Positions 7,827 through 15,427 of a stretch of 64,000 bases of DNA are shown piece after piece (within the stretch, counting starts at the first letter, position 1; the number at the start of each line of letters is the position of its first letter). The notes under the pieces were generated by a model. That model was not told the DNA's origin. It saw nothing but the letters and a program-made list of their open reading frames with translations, and ran no database searches. The DNA is from Gammaproteobacteria bacterium (GTDB lineage: Bacteria; Pseudomonadota; Gammaproteobacteria; GCA-001735895), in NCBI GenBank assembly GCA_018669845.1, contig JABHSO010000063.1:1-64000 (forward strand), written 5' to 3'. Both the position numbers and the translations under genes were made by a program.

Positions 7827-9977
7827 ATGTTGTCCAGAGAAGAAAAACTGATTGAAGAGTATGAAAATATTCTTAGTAAGGATGATTTTAGTATAGGGGA
7901 ACAGGAGTTAAACAAGCTTCTGAAAGGCTATAAAAAAACATATAAGCAACTTAATAAAATAATAAAAATAAGCGATCTTCAACAGGTCGAATTAAAAGAC
8001 CTGAGTGAGTCACTCAATGTCAAAACACAAAAAACTAGATCTCTACTGGATAATGCTGACCAGGGATTTCTATCCTTTACCCATGACTGTATTATTGATG
8101 AAGAGTATTCCAGAGAGTGCATAAAGTTATTGGGGAATAGTTTGGCGGGGAAAAATTTTGCTAATATTCTTTATCCTGATGATCAAAAAAGTAATATTTT
8201 TTTACAGGAGACACTGGAAAATGTGTTGAATGAAAAAGACCCGATGATCAAAGAGGTTATGCTGTCTCTGTTACCTGATGAAGTTATCTTAAACAGAAGA
8301 GCAATAAAGGTTGACTATAAAATAGTCAGTGCTGATAAATTCATGGTTGTTTTGACCAATATAACCAAAGAGCGAATACTGGAAAAGAAGATAAAGCAGG
8401 AGCAGGAAATACTTAAAATGATTGTTGCGGTTGTTAGTGACCCTGATCAATTTTATGAGCTTAAGGATGACTTTATAAGCTTTGCAGATAATAAATCATC
8501 TTTTATAAATGACAATTTACCCTTCAGTGTCAATTTGAGTGAAATCTATAGAGATATTCATACTTTTAAAGGAAGTTTTTCGCAAATACGCATGCAGGTC
8601 ACAGCGCATGAATTACATGCTTTGGAAACGAAATTATCTGAATTGAAAAGAGGTGGAGAATATAGCAATACTGATCTTAGTCTTCTTTTGGATGAATCAA
8701 ATATTAATCAATGGATGGATAAAGATTTAGCCATTATAGGTGAAATACTCGGTAAAGAGTTTTTTGAGAAACAGCATAAACTGGTTGTTGATGATAAGTT
8801 CATGTTTAATATTGAAGATAAAATAACTCAACTACTTCATTCTGATACCCGGCACATAACAACTTATGAAACTATTTTAAGTGAGATAAATAAAGCCCGG
8901 GGTATAAGTGTTAATCAGGCACTTTCCAGTTATCCCAAACTTTGCCAGGACATTGCTAAAATTACAGATAAGGTTATTTTTGATTTTAAAGTTACTGGTG
9001 GCGAAGATGTGCTTATGCCACTGCATTTCAAACCGTTTATTAAATCGCTGGTTCATCTATTTAGAAATGCTGTAGATCATGGAATTGAAGACCTGGAAAC
9101 AAGGCTTATTAATGATAAAAGTGAGAAAGGACTCATCTCCTGCCATGTTGAAGATCATTCTGAATATATAAAAATTATTATTTCAGATGATGGGGCTGGG
9201 ATAGATGTTGATCGGCTTAAAGGGAAAGCTCTACAGGCTGGTATAGTTGATCAGAATAAGTTGCTGGTAATGACCAATAATGAAGTCTTGAATCTTATTT
9301 TTCATGAAGGTTTGTCTACCAATGAAGCGGTCAGTCAGTTGTCTGGTCGTGGTATCGGCATGAACGTGGTAAAAGTGGAAGTTGAGAAATTATCCGGGCA
9401 ACTTGATGTCGAAAGTCAAATGGGTAAAGGAACCAGTGTGACTTTAAAAATACCTATCGCCATATATGGAAACCTGATTAATATTGCTGCAAATTCCAGA
9501 GATAATATTACCATAGAATATATTCTGTCACCGGTGATTAACCGTGTAACATCCTTTCTTCAAAGTGATATGGGCTTTAACCTGAACAGGCAAGCTATCT
9601 TTACTTATACAACCATGCAGAAAGTAGGGCTCAAAAAATTTACCTCTTATATTCATATCAGTGGTTTGGTAGAAGTTTCTGTGTGCATGAGTTTCGATCA
9701 ATTCTTACTGGATAAATTACTGGAAGAGCTCAATCATGGGCACAAAGTTTTACAGGAAGAGTTATTGGAATACAGGCAAAGTGTGTCAATGGAAGTGTTA
9801 AATATTATTATTGGGAATGCGTTGTTTAATCCTTATGATCACAGTATCTTGAAAATCACATCTCCTAATATTATTGAGCATGATGAATTAACGACTGAAG
9901 GTGCTAACGAAAAAATTGCTCATGTAATAATTGATACTGAATATGGTGAAATGCAAGTTCTGGTAGGACGATTTTAA
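7827..9977 (+). CDS. CheA-like Hpt histidine kinase with C-terminal CheX-type phosphatase domain
   Basis: This 716-residue soluble protein has an N-terminal coiled coil, a PAS-like domain (about 70-190), an Hpt/P1 domain with phospho-acceptor H245 in DIHTFKGSF, and a CheA-type ATPase domain. The ATPase shows the N-box HLFRNAVDHGIED near 411-423, the G1 box SDDGAGID near 455-462 and the G2 box GRGIGMNVV near 509-517. There is no CheW domain. The C-terminal 180 residues carry the CheC/CheX/FliY signature D/S-x3-E-x2-N followed by a Pro: SVSMEVLNIIIGNA near 652-665, with the Pro 21 residues after the Asn (usually 23). Kinase and receiver phosphatase thus seem to sit on one chain. Two CheY-like receivers follow directly. 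Domain calls are firm except the PAS domain. Confidence 0.85.
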   Translation: MLSREEKLIEEYENILSKDDFSIGEQELNKLLKGYKKTYKQLNKIIKISDLQQVELKDLSESLNVKTQKTRSLLDNADQGFLSFTHDCIIDEEYSRECIKLLGNSLAGKNFANILYPDDQKSNIFLQETLENVLNEKDPMIKEVMLSLLPDEVILNRRAIKVDYKIVSADKFMVVLTNITKERILEKKIKQEQEILKMIVAVVSDPDQFYELKDDFISFADNKSSFINDNLPFSVNLSEIYRDIHTFKGSFSQIRMQVTAHELHALETKLSELKRGGEYSNTDLSLLLDESNINQWMDKDLAIIGEILGKEFFEKQHKLVVDDKFMFNIEDKITQLLHSDTRHITTYETILSEINKARGISVNQALSSYPKLCQDIAKITDKVIFDFKVTGGEDVLMPLHFKPFIKSLVHLFRNAVDHGIEDLETRLINDKSEKGLISCHVEDHSEYIKIIISDDGAGIDVDRLKGKALQAGIVDQNKLLVMTNNEVLNLIFHEGLSTNEAVSQLSGRGIGMNVVKVEVEKLSGQLDVESQMGKGTSVTLKIPIAIYGNLINIAANSRDNITIEYILSPVINRVTSFLQSDMGFNLNRQAIFTYTTMQKVGLKKFTSYIHISGLVEVSVCMSFDQFLLDKLLEELNHGHKVLQEELLEYRQSVSMEVLNIIIGNALFNPYDHSILKITSPNIIEHDELTTEGANEKIAHVIIDTEYGEMQVLVGRF

Positions 9978-9986
9978 GGAGTTATT

Positions 9987-10394
9987 GTGGGGAAAATACT
10001 AAATATTCTAATTGTTGATGATTCTCTGATAATGAGAAAAAACCTGATAAGAAACCTGGATATTCTCGGTCATAAAGTGATTGCTGAAGCCCAGGATGGA
10101 CTGGAAGGTATTGATAGTTATAAAAGTAATAATCCTGATCTTGTTACTATGGATATCACCATGCCGGGAATGGATGGAATTACTGCCGTTAAAAAAATTA
10201 AAGAAATACACGCAGAGAGTAATATTATAATGGTCACCTCTCATGGGCAGGAGTCCATGGTGATGGCGGCCTTAAAAGCGGGTGCCAAAGGTTATATAAT
10301 GAAACCGGTAACTCCAGATAAATTGAGGGAATCTATCGGGAGGATTTATCCCGAACTGGCCGGTGAAACTGAAGAAGAGCTACTTGATTTTTAG
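9987..10394 (+). CDS. Stand-alone CheY-like response regulator
   Basis: The 135-residue receiver domain has no output domain. Acidic pocket D11-D12, phospho-acceptor D56 in TMDITMPGMDG, switch Thr in MVTSHGQ and Lys in YIMKP are all present. It ends in an acidic tail (ETEEELLDF). The start is GTG at 9987, supported by AAGGAG five bases upstream that overlaps the kinase stop codon, so it is translationally close to the kinase. It is the probable first phospho-acceptor of the upstream CheA-like protein. Its downstream partner is not evident from sequence; the SiaC/cyclase proteins are candidates by position. Confidence 0.9.
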   Translation: MGKILNILIVDDSLIMRKNLIRNLDILGHKVIAEAQDGLEGIDSYKSNNPDLVTMDITMPGMDGITAVKKIKEIHAESNIIMVTSHGQESMVMAALKAGAKGYIMKPVTPDKLRESIGRIYPELAGETEEELLDF

Positions 10395-10447
10395 CGTTTC
10401 TTATTCACTATTTTGAAATCAAACTAAAAAATATTGCGAGGTTTAAA

Positions 10448-10864
10448 ATGTTAAATATTTTAGTAGTTGATGACTCTTCTATGGCTATACGGAATATATC
10501 AACCTATATTAATAATATAGGTCATAAGGTCGTAGGCGAAGCATATTCTGGCAAGGAAGCCGTAGAAAAGTGCAAAAGTTTAAATCCTGATTTGATTACG
10601 ATGGATATAACTATGCCTGAACTGGATGGTGTAAGTGATGGTATTGCTGCGGTTAAGCAGATAAAAAAGTTTAACCAGACTGTCGATATCATTATGGTGA
10701 CTTCTCATGGACAGGAAAATCTAATTTCTCAAGCGTTACAGGAAGGAGCTAAAGGTTATATTTTAAAGCCACTGAATGAAGAGAAGCTGGCTAGAGCTAT
10801 TGGAGCCATTAATAAAAAATATCATCAGGATCTTCTTCAGGATGAAGATGAGTACCTGTTGTAA
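10448..10864 (+). CDS. Second stand-alone CheY-like response regulator
   Basis: This 138-residue receiver is a close paralogue of the preceding one. It has D8-D9, phospho-acceptor D53 in TMDITMPELDG, MVTSHGQEN and YILKP. It carries a four-residue insertion (VSDG) just after the conserved DG that follows the phospho-site, and an acidic tail (LLQDEDEYLL). It starts with ATG at 10448 after a 53-base gap with a GAGG ribosome-binding site. A kinase with two CheYs suggests an output receiver and a phosphate sink, or two outputs. This is inference from chemotaxis systems. Confidence 0.9.
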   Translation: MLNILVVDDSSMAIRNISTYINNIGHKVVGEAYSGKEAVEKCKSLNPDLITMDITMPELDGVSDGIAAVKQIKKFNQTVDIIMVTSHGQENLISQALQEGAKGYILKPLNEEKLARAIGAINKKYHQDLLQDEDEYLL

Positions 10865-10907
10865 TAATACTTTTTTTATCAGCTAAATTTATAAAGTCTG
10901 CTAAATA

Positions 10908-11888
10908 ATGAATGATTATAAAACAACTGAAATTGAAAGCTTAATCAGTCTTGATATGTTTGACTGGAGCTCTCTATTTGCAATAAGCATTGTTGACTTG
11001 CAAAGCTTTGAAGTGGTTTATATCAATAATGCCATGAAGACTATTATGGCAAATTCAAATGCTAAAAATTGTTGGGAAGCAAAATATGGACTACAGTCCC
11101 CCTGCATGTGGTGTAAAGCCCAGGAGCTCATCAATAAAGCGAAACTAACGACGAATGATTCACAGTCTGAGCAATATGCAACTTATGAAAATTTTAATGA
11201 GGGTGCCAATAAGTGGTATCAAATACAGGAAAAACTTACTGAACTGAAAAATGGTCATCAATATTTAATTTCCTTTGCCCTTGATATCAGTATTCAAAAA
11301 GAAGCGCAAAGTCAGTTTATTAATTCTCATGTTCAGCTTAGGCAGAAAACATTGGCTTTGGAAGAAGCCAGGAAGCAATTAAAAATCCAGGCCACTCAAG
11401 ATCCATTAACGGGATTATATAATAGAAGATACCTTCAAGATGTATCTCAAAAGTTAATTAATCTGGCCCGACGAGAAAAACAGGACTTGAGCGTGATTAT
11501 GCTGGATATTGATAAATTCAAAAATATCAATGATTCATATGGCCATGGAACGGGTGATGCCGTGATTAAACGCCTGGCTTCTTTGCTTCAGAAGTACTCT
11601 CGAAAAAGTGATGTAATTTCCAGGATTGGAGGTGAAGAATTTGCAATTTTACTTCCTAATACCAGTAAAAAAGGCGCATATGGAGTAGCCATGAAAATCA
11701 CTGAAATGGTAGGGAAACAGAAAGTTAAAATAAATAAAACCGACAGCCTTCAGTTTACTATTAGTTCTGGAATCGATGGTGTTGATCTTGAAAGCGATCA
11801 AAATTTAGATGCGGCTTTAACCCGGGCCGACTCAGCTATGTATCAGGCCAAAACTACCGGTAGAAATAAAGTTATTTTGAATGATTAA
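10908..11888 (+). CDS. PAS-GGDEF diguanylate cyclase in the SiaD position
   Basis: This 326-residue cytoplasmic protein has a PAS-like N-terminal domain (about 15-130) with a cysteine cluster, NCW then PCMWC, around residues 55-70. A long helix (about 135-165) leads into a GGDEF domain that begins at QATQDPLTGLYNRRY. The active-site motif is an intact GGEEF in RIGGEEFAILL near 238-248, with an RKSD product-inhibition I-site five residues before. It should make c-di-GMP. In the Sia pathway the cyclase SiaD is activated by SiaC through its helical stalk. The stalk and gene order here suggest the same, but the PAS domain is extra, so I leave the symbol empty. Confidence 0.88.
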   Translation: MNDYKTTEIESLISLDMFDWSSLFAISIVDLQSFEVVYINNAMKTIMANSNAKNCWEAKYGLQSPCMWCKAQELINKAKLTTNDSQSEQYATYENFNEGANKWYQIQEKLTELKNGHQYLISFALDISIQKEAQSQFINSHVQLRQKTLALEEARKQLKIQATQDPLTGLYNRRYLQDVSQKLINLARREKQDLSVIMLDIDKFKNINDSYGHGTGDAVIKRLASLLQKYSRKSDVISRIGGEEFAILLPNTSKKGAYGVAMKITEMVGKQKVKINKTDSLQFTISSGIDGVDLESDQNLDAALTRADSAMYQAKTTGRNKVILND

Positions 11889-11908
11889 ACTCTACGTTGT
11901 TGGAGAGT

Positions 11909-11925
11909 GGTGCGCATGGCGCACC
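11909..11925. repeat. REP-like palindrome, copy 1
   Basis: A perfect 7-bp stem GGTGCGC / GCGCACC surrounds the loop ATG, in the gap between the convergent cyclase and HAD genes. The same stem, with loop CGT, recurs at 15370-15386. It has no T-run. It is probably a REP-type or intrinsic mRNA-end hairpin that serves both strands. Confidence 0.6.
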
Positions 11926-11945
11926 CTTCTATGATATTAATTATT

Positions 11946-12584
11946 TTAACAAATTTCCTCATTTATCAGGTCGGCGATTTCTTCCATAGACTGAAAACTT
12001 ATGGCTTGTGGGTTAAAGTTCTCTTCATTGTCCGGGTTGAAAAATAAAGTAATCATGCCAGCATTAAGACCGGCTTCAATACCTACCGCACTATCTTCAA
12101 TAACGATGCATTGATCTGTTGAAAATCCCATGTCTTTTGCGGCATGCAGAAATAGTCCTGGATCGGGTTTCCATATCTCGATGTCATAAGCACTGTACAT
12201 ATTGTGTCCAAAATATTTAGTTAACCCACACACCCTAACTGATAATTCGATTTTACTCATGGGACCGCTGGATACGACTGCTTTGCTTTGTTTGAGTTGA
12301 TCAAGTGCCGTAATGATGCCGTCAATGGGTTTCAGGTCTGCTTCAAACAGTTGTGCAACTAACTCCCGATAACTGGAAGTAAAGTTATCGGCCAGAGTAA
12401 TCTCATATTCATTACTGAGATTATCAAGAATATTGGCCATTTTCCAGCCACTGAATCGGGATGTTAATTCATCGGCATCCAGAGTGATACCAAGGGTTTT
12501 AAATTTGGTGGCTAATGCGATGTTGCCCAGTCTTTCACTGTCAACCAGTGTGCCATCACAGTCGAAGAGTAAACATTTTGGCAT
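11946..12584 (-). CDS. HAD-family sugar phosphatase, YieH-like
   Basis: This 212-residue haloacid-dehalogenase phosphatase shows motif I LLFDCDGTLVDSE at the N-terminus, motif II near SSGPMSK, motif III Lys in IWKPDPGLFLHAA and motif IV in VIEDSAVGIEAGLNAGM. The cap is the helical type of beta-phosphoglucomutase/YieH proteins. Escherichia coli YieH acts on 6-phosphogluconate and similar sugar phosphates; the substrate here cannot be read from sequence. It is transcribed alone, convergent with the cyclase gene, and is followed upstream on the same strand by an acetyltransferase. Confidence 0.88.
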   Translation of the reverse strand: MPKCLLFDCDGTLVDSERLGNIALATKFKTLGITLDADELTSRFSGWKMANILDNLSNEYEITLADNFTSSYRELVAQLFEADLKPIDGIITALDQLKQSKAVVSSGPMSKIELSVRVCGLTKYFGHNMYSAYDIEIWKPDPGLFLHAAKDMGFSTDQCIVIEDSAVGIEAGLNAGMITLFFNPDNEENFNPQAISFQSMEEIADLINEEIC

Positions 12585-12760
12585 TGATTATGTATAGTTA
12601 TTAATGGTTTTTAGAAAAGTCATGTGATGATCACAACTCCATTGGTATTGAAGATTGAATTATAGTGGCCTTCTATGGCTTTCTGGTATTTTATTTTCCT
12701 TGGCATACTCTTGTATCCTTTGCTGTAGAAAACCTTTAAAGGCTGATGCCTGAGGATAAA

Positions 12761-13294
12761 TCAGGTAGCTTTAAGTAAGCCGTAAACAGCATGGTCAATA
12801 ATCTCTCCATGTAGGTTTTCACAGTGAGAAATGATGCCTTCGAGTGTTAATCCAAGTTTTTTACAAACTTGTCGGCTGTTGTTGTTTTCACTGGCGGCTC
12901 TTATTTCAATTTTTTGTATACCCATTTCATTAAAAGCATGTTTAATCATTGTATTACAGGCACGAAACATAATGCCATGACCCTGGTGTTCTTCGGCTAG
13001 CCAATAACCGATTTCTACTTTCTTTAAACTCTGGGATATTTTATTAAAGCTGATAAGTCCTATTAGTTTACTTTCTTTTTGAATACCACAAACCAGGCAT
13101 GTTCCATCACCAAAACCTGAAACAGAACGTTTAATAAACTCCCTGATATCATCGACAGATTTAGTTAATGGAGGGAATGCTAACCATTTGGTGAGATAGT
13201 CCCGGTTCTTATCGACAAGGTTATACAGCTCCTCTGCCAAGGCGGGATGTAGGAATACTAATTGTAATTCATCATCAATTTTTTGTTTGAACAC
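12761..13294 (-). CDS. GNAT N-acetyltransferase, RimJ/RimL type
   Basis: This 177-residue acetyltransferase_3-family protein has the typical fold order. It begins with the LVFLHPALAEELYNLVDKN segment, includes KVEIGYWLAEEHQGHGIM as the acetyl-CoA loop region (QGHGIM corresponds to Q/RxxGxG/A), and continues with KIEIRAASENNNSRQVCKKL. Family members acetylate N-termini of ribosomal proteins (RimL: L12; RimJ: S5) or small amines such as spermidine. The substrate is not predictable. It may be co-transcribed with the downstream HAD gene, with a gap of about 175 bases between them. Confidence 0.88.
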   Translation of the reverse strand: MFKQKIDDELQLVFLHPALAEELYNLVDKNRDYLTKWLAFPPLTKSVDDIREFIKRSVSGFGDGTCLVCGIQKESKLIGLISFNKISQSLKKVEIGYWLAEEHQGHGIMFRACNTMIKHAFNEMGIQKIEIRAASENNNSRQVCKKLGLTLEGIISHCENLHGEIIDHAVYGLLKAT

Positions 13295-13428
13295 TGTTTT
13301 TTCTCTATGAGTGTGATTCTATCTTGTTCTAAATAAGATCTGGCTGTTTTATATATAGACAGTTTAAGTATTATTCTTTTTTTTATAAGTTTGCCACACT
13401 GCATTTACTACACAAGAAAAATATACTG

Positions 13429-15369
13429 ATGAACCTGAAAACACCTCTATGGTCTCCAGACAAAAAACAGCTGGAACAAGCTAACCTGACTCGCTTTATC
13501 AAATATGTTGAAGAATCAACGGGTAAAAAAATCACTGATTATGAAACTCTGTATCAATGGTCAATAGACGAGAAAGAATCTTTTTGGTCATTGTTATGGG
13601 ATTTCTGTGAAATTATAGGTCATAAAGGTGATCTGGTTTTAGTCAATGGAGATGATATCGAAAAAGCTACCTGGTTTCCTGATGCGACATTGAATTTTGC
13701 TCAAAACCTGTTGCGGGAACGCAGCGATAATACTGCCATTACTTTTAAAGCTGAAGACCAGCTTGAATATCAGCTGAGTTTTAATGAGTTGTATGGACAG
13801 GTTGCAGCTGTTGCAGCCTGGTTGAAAAAGCAAGGCGTTGTTAAGGGAGATCGAGTAGCGGCTTATTTACCCAATATGCCTGAAACTATTGTGACCATGC
13901 TGGCGACGACCAGTCTGGGGGCTATCTGGACTTCTACATCCCCCGATTTTGGTGAAGAGTCTGTGATTGATCGGTTCGGGCAAACTCAGCCTAAAATACT
14001 TTTTACCACCGATGGTTATTTTTATAACGGTAAAACTATTGATATCCGAAATAAAGTTGAAATGATAAAGCAAGGATTGCCGACTTTACTTCAAACTGTT
14101 GAAATTCCACTGGCCAATTGTGCTGGAGAATCATCGGGCGTGAGCTGGAAAAGTATTCTAGATGAAGACCATGAAGAGGAAATAAATTTTGTACAGACCG
14201 ATTTTAATCACCCCCTTTATATTCTCTATTCCTCAGGCACTACCGGTAAACCAAAGTGCATAACACATAAGGTTGGAGGAGTATTACTTCAGCACCTAAA
14301 AGAGCATAGGCTGCATAGTGATATTAAGCAGGGTGACAGGGTATTTTATTTTACAACCTGTGGCTGGATGATGTGGAACTGGCTTGTTACAGCCCTGGCT
14401 TCACGAGCGACCGTGGTGTTATTTGATGGAGCACCGTTTTACCCCGATGGAAATGTGTTGTGGGATTATGCCGAAAAGGTTGACATGACACTACTTGGAA
14501 CGTCTGCAAAATATATTGATGCTCTACGCAAGAATGATATTAAACCCGTTGAAACTCACCATTTAAACTCGTTGAGAACAATTTGTTCGACAGGTTCTGT
14601 TTTAGCACCTGAGAGTTTTGATTTTGTATATGAATCAATTAAAAAAGATGTCAACTTAGCCTCTATTTCTGGTGGAACAGATATAGTTTCTTGTTTTGTT
14701 TTGGGTAACCCTGTTCTTCCCGTATTCCGGGGTGAAAGCCAATGCCGTGGACTGGGAATGGCAGTTGAGGTTTTTAATAGTGATGGAGTCGCTGTTACTG
14801 ATGAAAAAGGTGAGCTGGTGTGTAGTCAGACATTTCCCTCTCAACCGTTGTGTTTCTGGGGAGATGATTCAGGTGATAAATATCATGATGCTTATTTTAG
14901 CGTGTTCAATAATGTCTGGCATCATGGGGATTATGTTCGATTAACAATAAATGGTGGCATAGTCATTTATGGGCGCTCAGATGCTACATTAAATCCTGGA
15001 GGAGTGCGTATCGGTACTGCTGAAATTTATCGTCATGTTGAGCAGCTAGATGATGTTGTTGAAAGTATAGTGATCGGGCAGGAGTGGAATAATGATGTTC
15101 GAGTAGTTTTATTTGTGGTGCTTAAACCGGGTGTTGATCTTGATGAACAATTGATTGCTTTGATCAGGAAAACTGTTCGTGAAAAATGTACACCACGTCA
15201 TATGCCAGCAAAGGTAATACAGGTAGCTGAAATTCCACGAACCAAATCAGGAAAAATTGTGGAGCTAGCGGTAAGAGATGTTGTACATAATCGAGAGATA
15301 AAAAATAGAGGTGCTTTAGCCAATCCACAAGCTCTCGAGCTCTATAAGAATATTCCCGAATTACAGTAA
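13429..15369 (+). CDS. aacS: Acetoacetyl-CoA synthetase
   Basis: This 646-residue ANL-superfamily ligase matches acetoacetate-CoA ligase in length (about 650). It starts with the family-specific LKTPLWSPDKKQLEQANLTR and carries the P-loop-like YSSGTTGKPKCI, the WMMWNWL segment, the SGGTDIVSCF motif and the catalytic Lys in IPRTKSGKIVE. It activates acetoacetate with ATP and CoA, linking ketone bodies or polyhydroxybutyrate turnover to acetyl-CoA. The start at 13429 gives the conserved N-terminus. It is transcribed alone and followed by a REP-like hairpin at 15370. Plain acetyl-CoA synthetase is excluded by the N-terminal and substrate-pocket segments. Confidence 0.93.
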   Translation: MNLKTPLWSPDKKQLEQANLTRFIKYVEESTGKKITDYETLYQWSIDEKESFWSLLWDFCEIIGHKGDLVLVNGDDIEKATWFPDATLNFAQNLLRERSDNTAITFKAEDQLEYQLSFNELYGQVAAVAAWLKKQGVVKGDRVAAYLPNMPETIVTMLATTSLGAIWTSTSPDFGEESVIDRFGQTQPKILFTTDGYFYNGKTIDIRNKVEMIKQGLPTLLQTVEIPLANCAGESSGVSWKSILDEDHEEEINFVQTDFNHPLYILYSSGTTGKPKCITHKVGGVLLQHLKEHRLHSDIKQGDRVFYFTTCGWMMWNWLVTALASRATVVLFDGAPFYPDGNVLWDYAEKVDMTLLGTSAKYIDALRKNDIKPVETHHLNSLRTICSTGSVLAPESFDFVYESIKKDVNLASISGGTDIVSCFVLGNPVLPVFRGESQCRGLGMAVEVFNSDGVAVTDEKGELVCSQTFPSQPLCFWGDDSGDKYHDAYFSVFNNVWHHGDYVRLTINGGIVIYGRSDATLNPGGVRIGTAEIYRHVEQLDDVVESIVIGQEWNNDVRVVLFVVLKPGVDLDEQLIALIRKTVREKCTPRHMPAKVIQVAEIPRTKSGKIVELAVRDVVHNREIKNRGALANPQALELYKNIPELQ

Positions 15370-15424
15370 GGTGCGCCGTGCGCACCAATTGCTAATATGA
15401 AATTATTTTTGGTGCCTGCGGCAC
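15370..15424. repeat. REP-like palindromes, copies 2 and 3
   Basis: The first palindrome (15370-15386) is GGTGCGC-CGT-GCGCACC, the same stem as at 11909. The second (15412-15424) is a shorter GTGCC-TGC-GGCAC. Both lie in the 58-base gap between the convergent aacS and DUF4139 genes. A short T-run precedes the second hairpin. They may serve as a bidirectional transcription end. Confidence 0.55.
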
Positions 15425-15427
15425 AGT

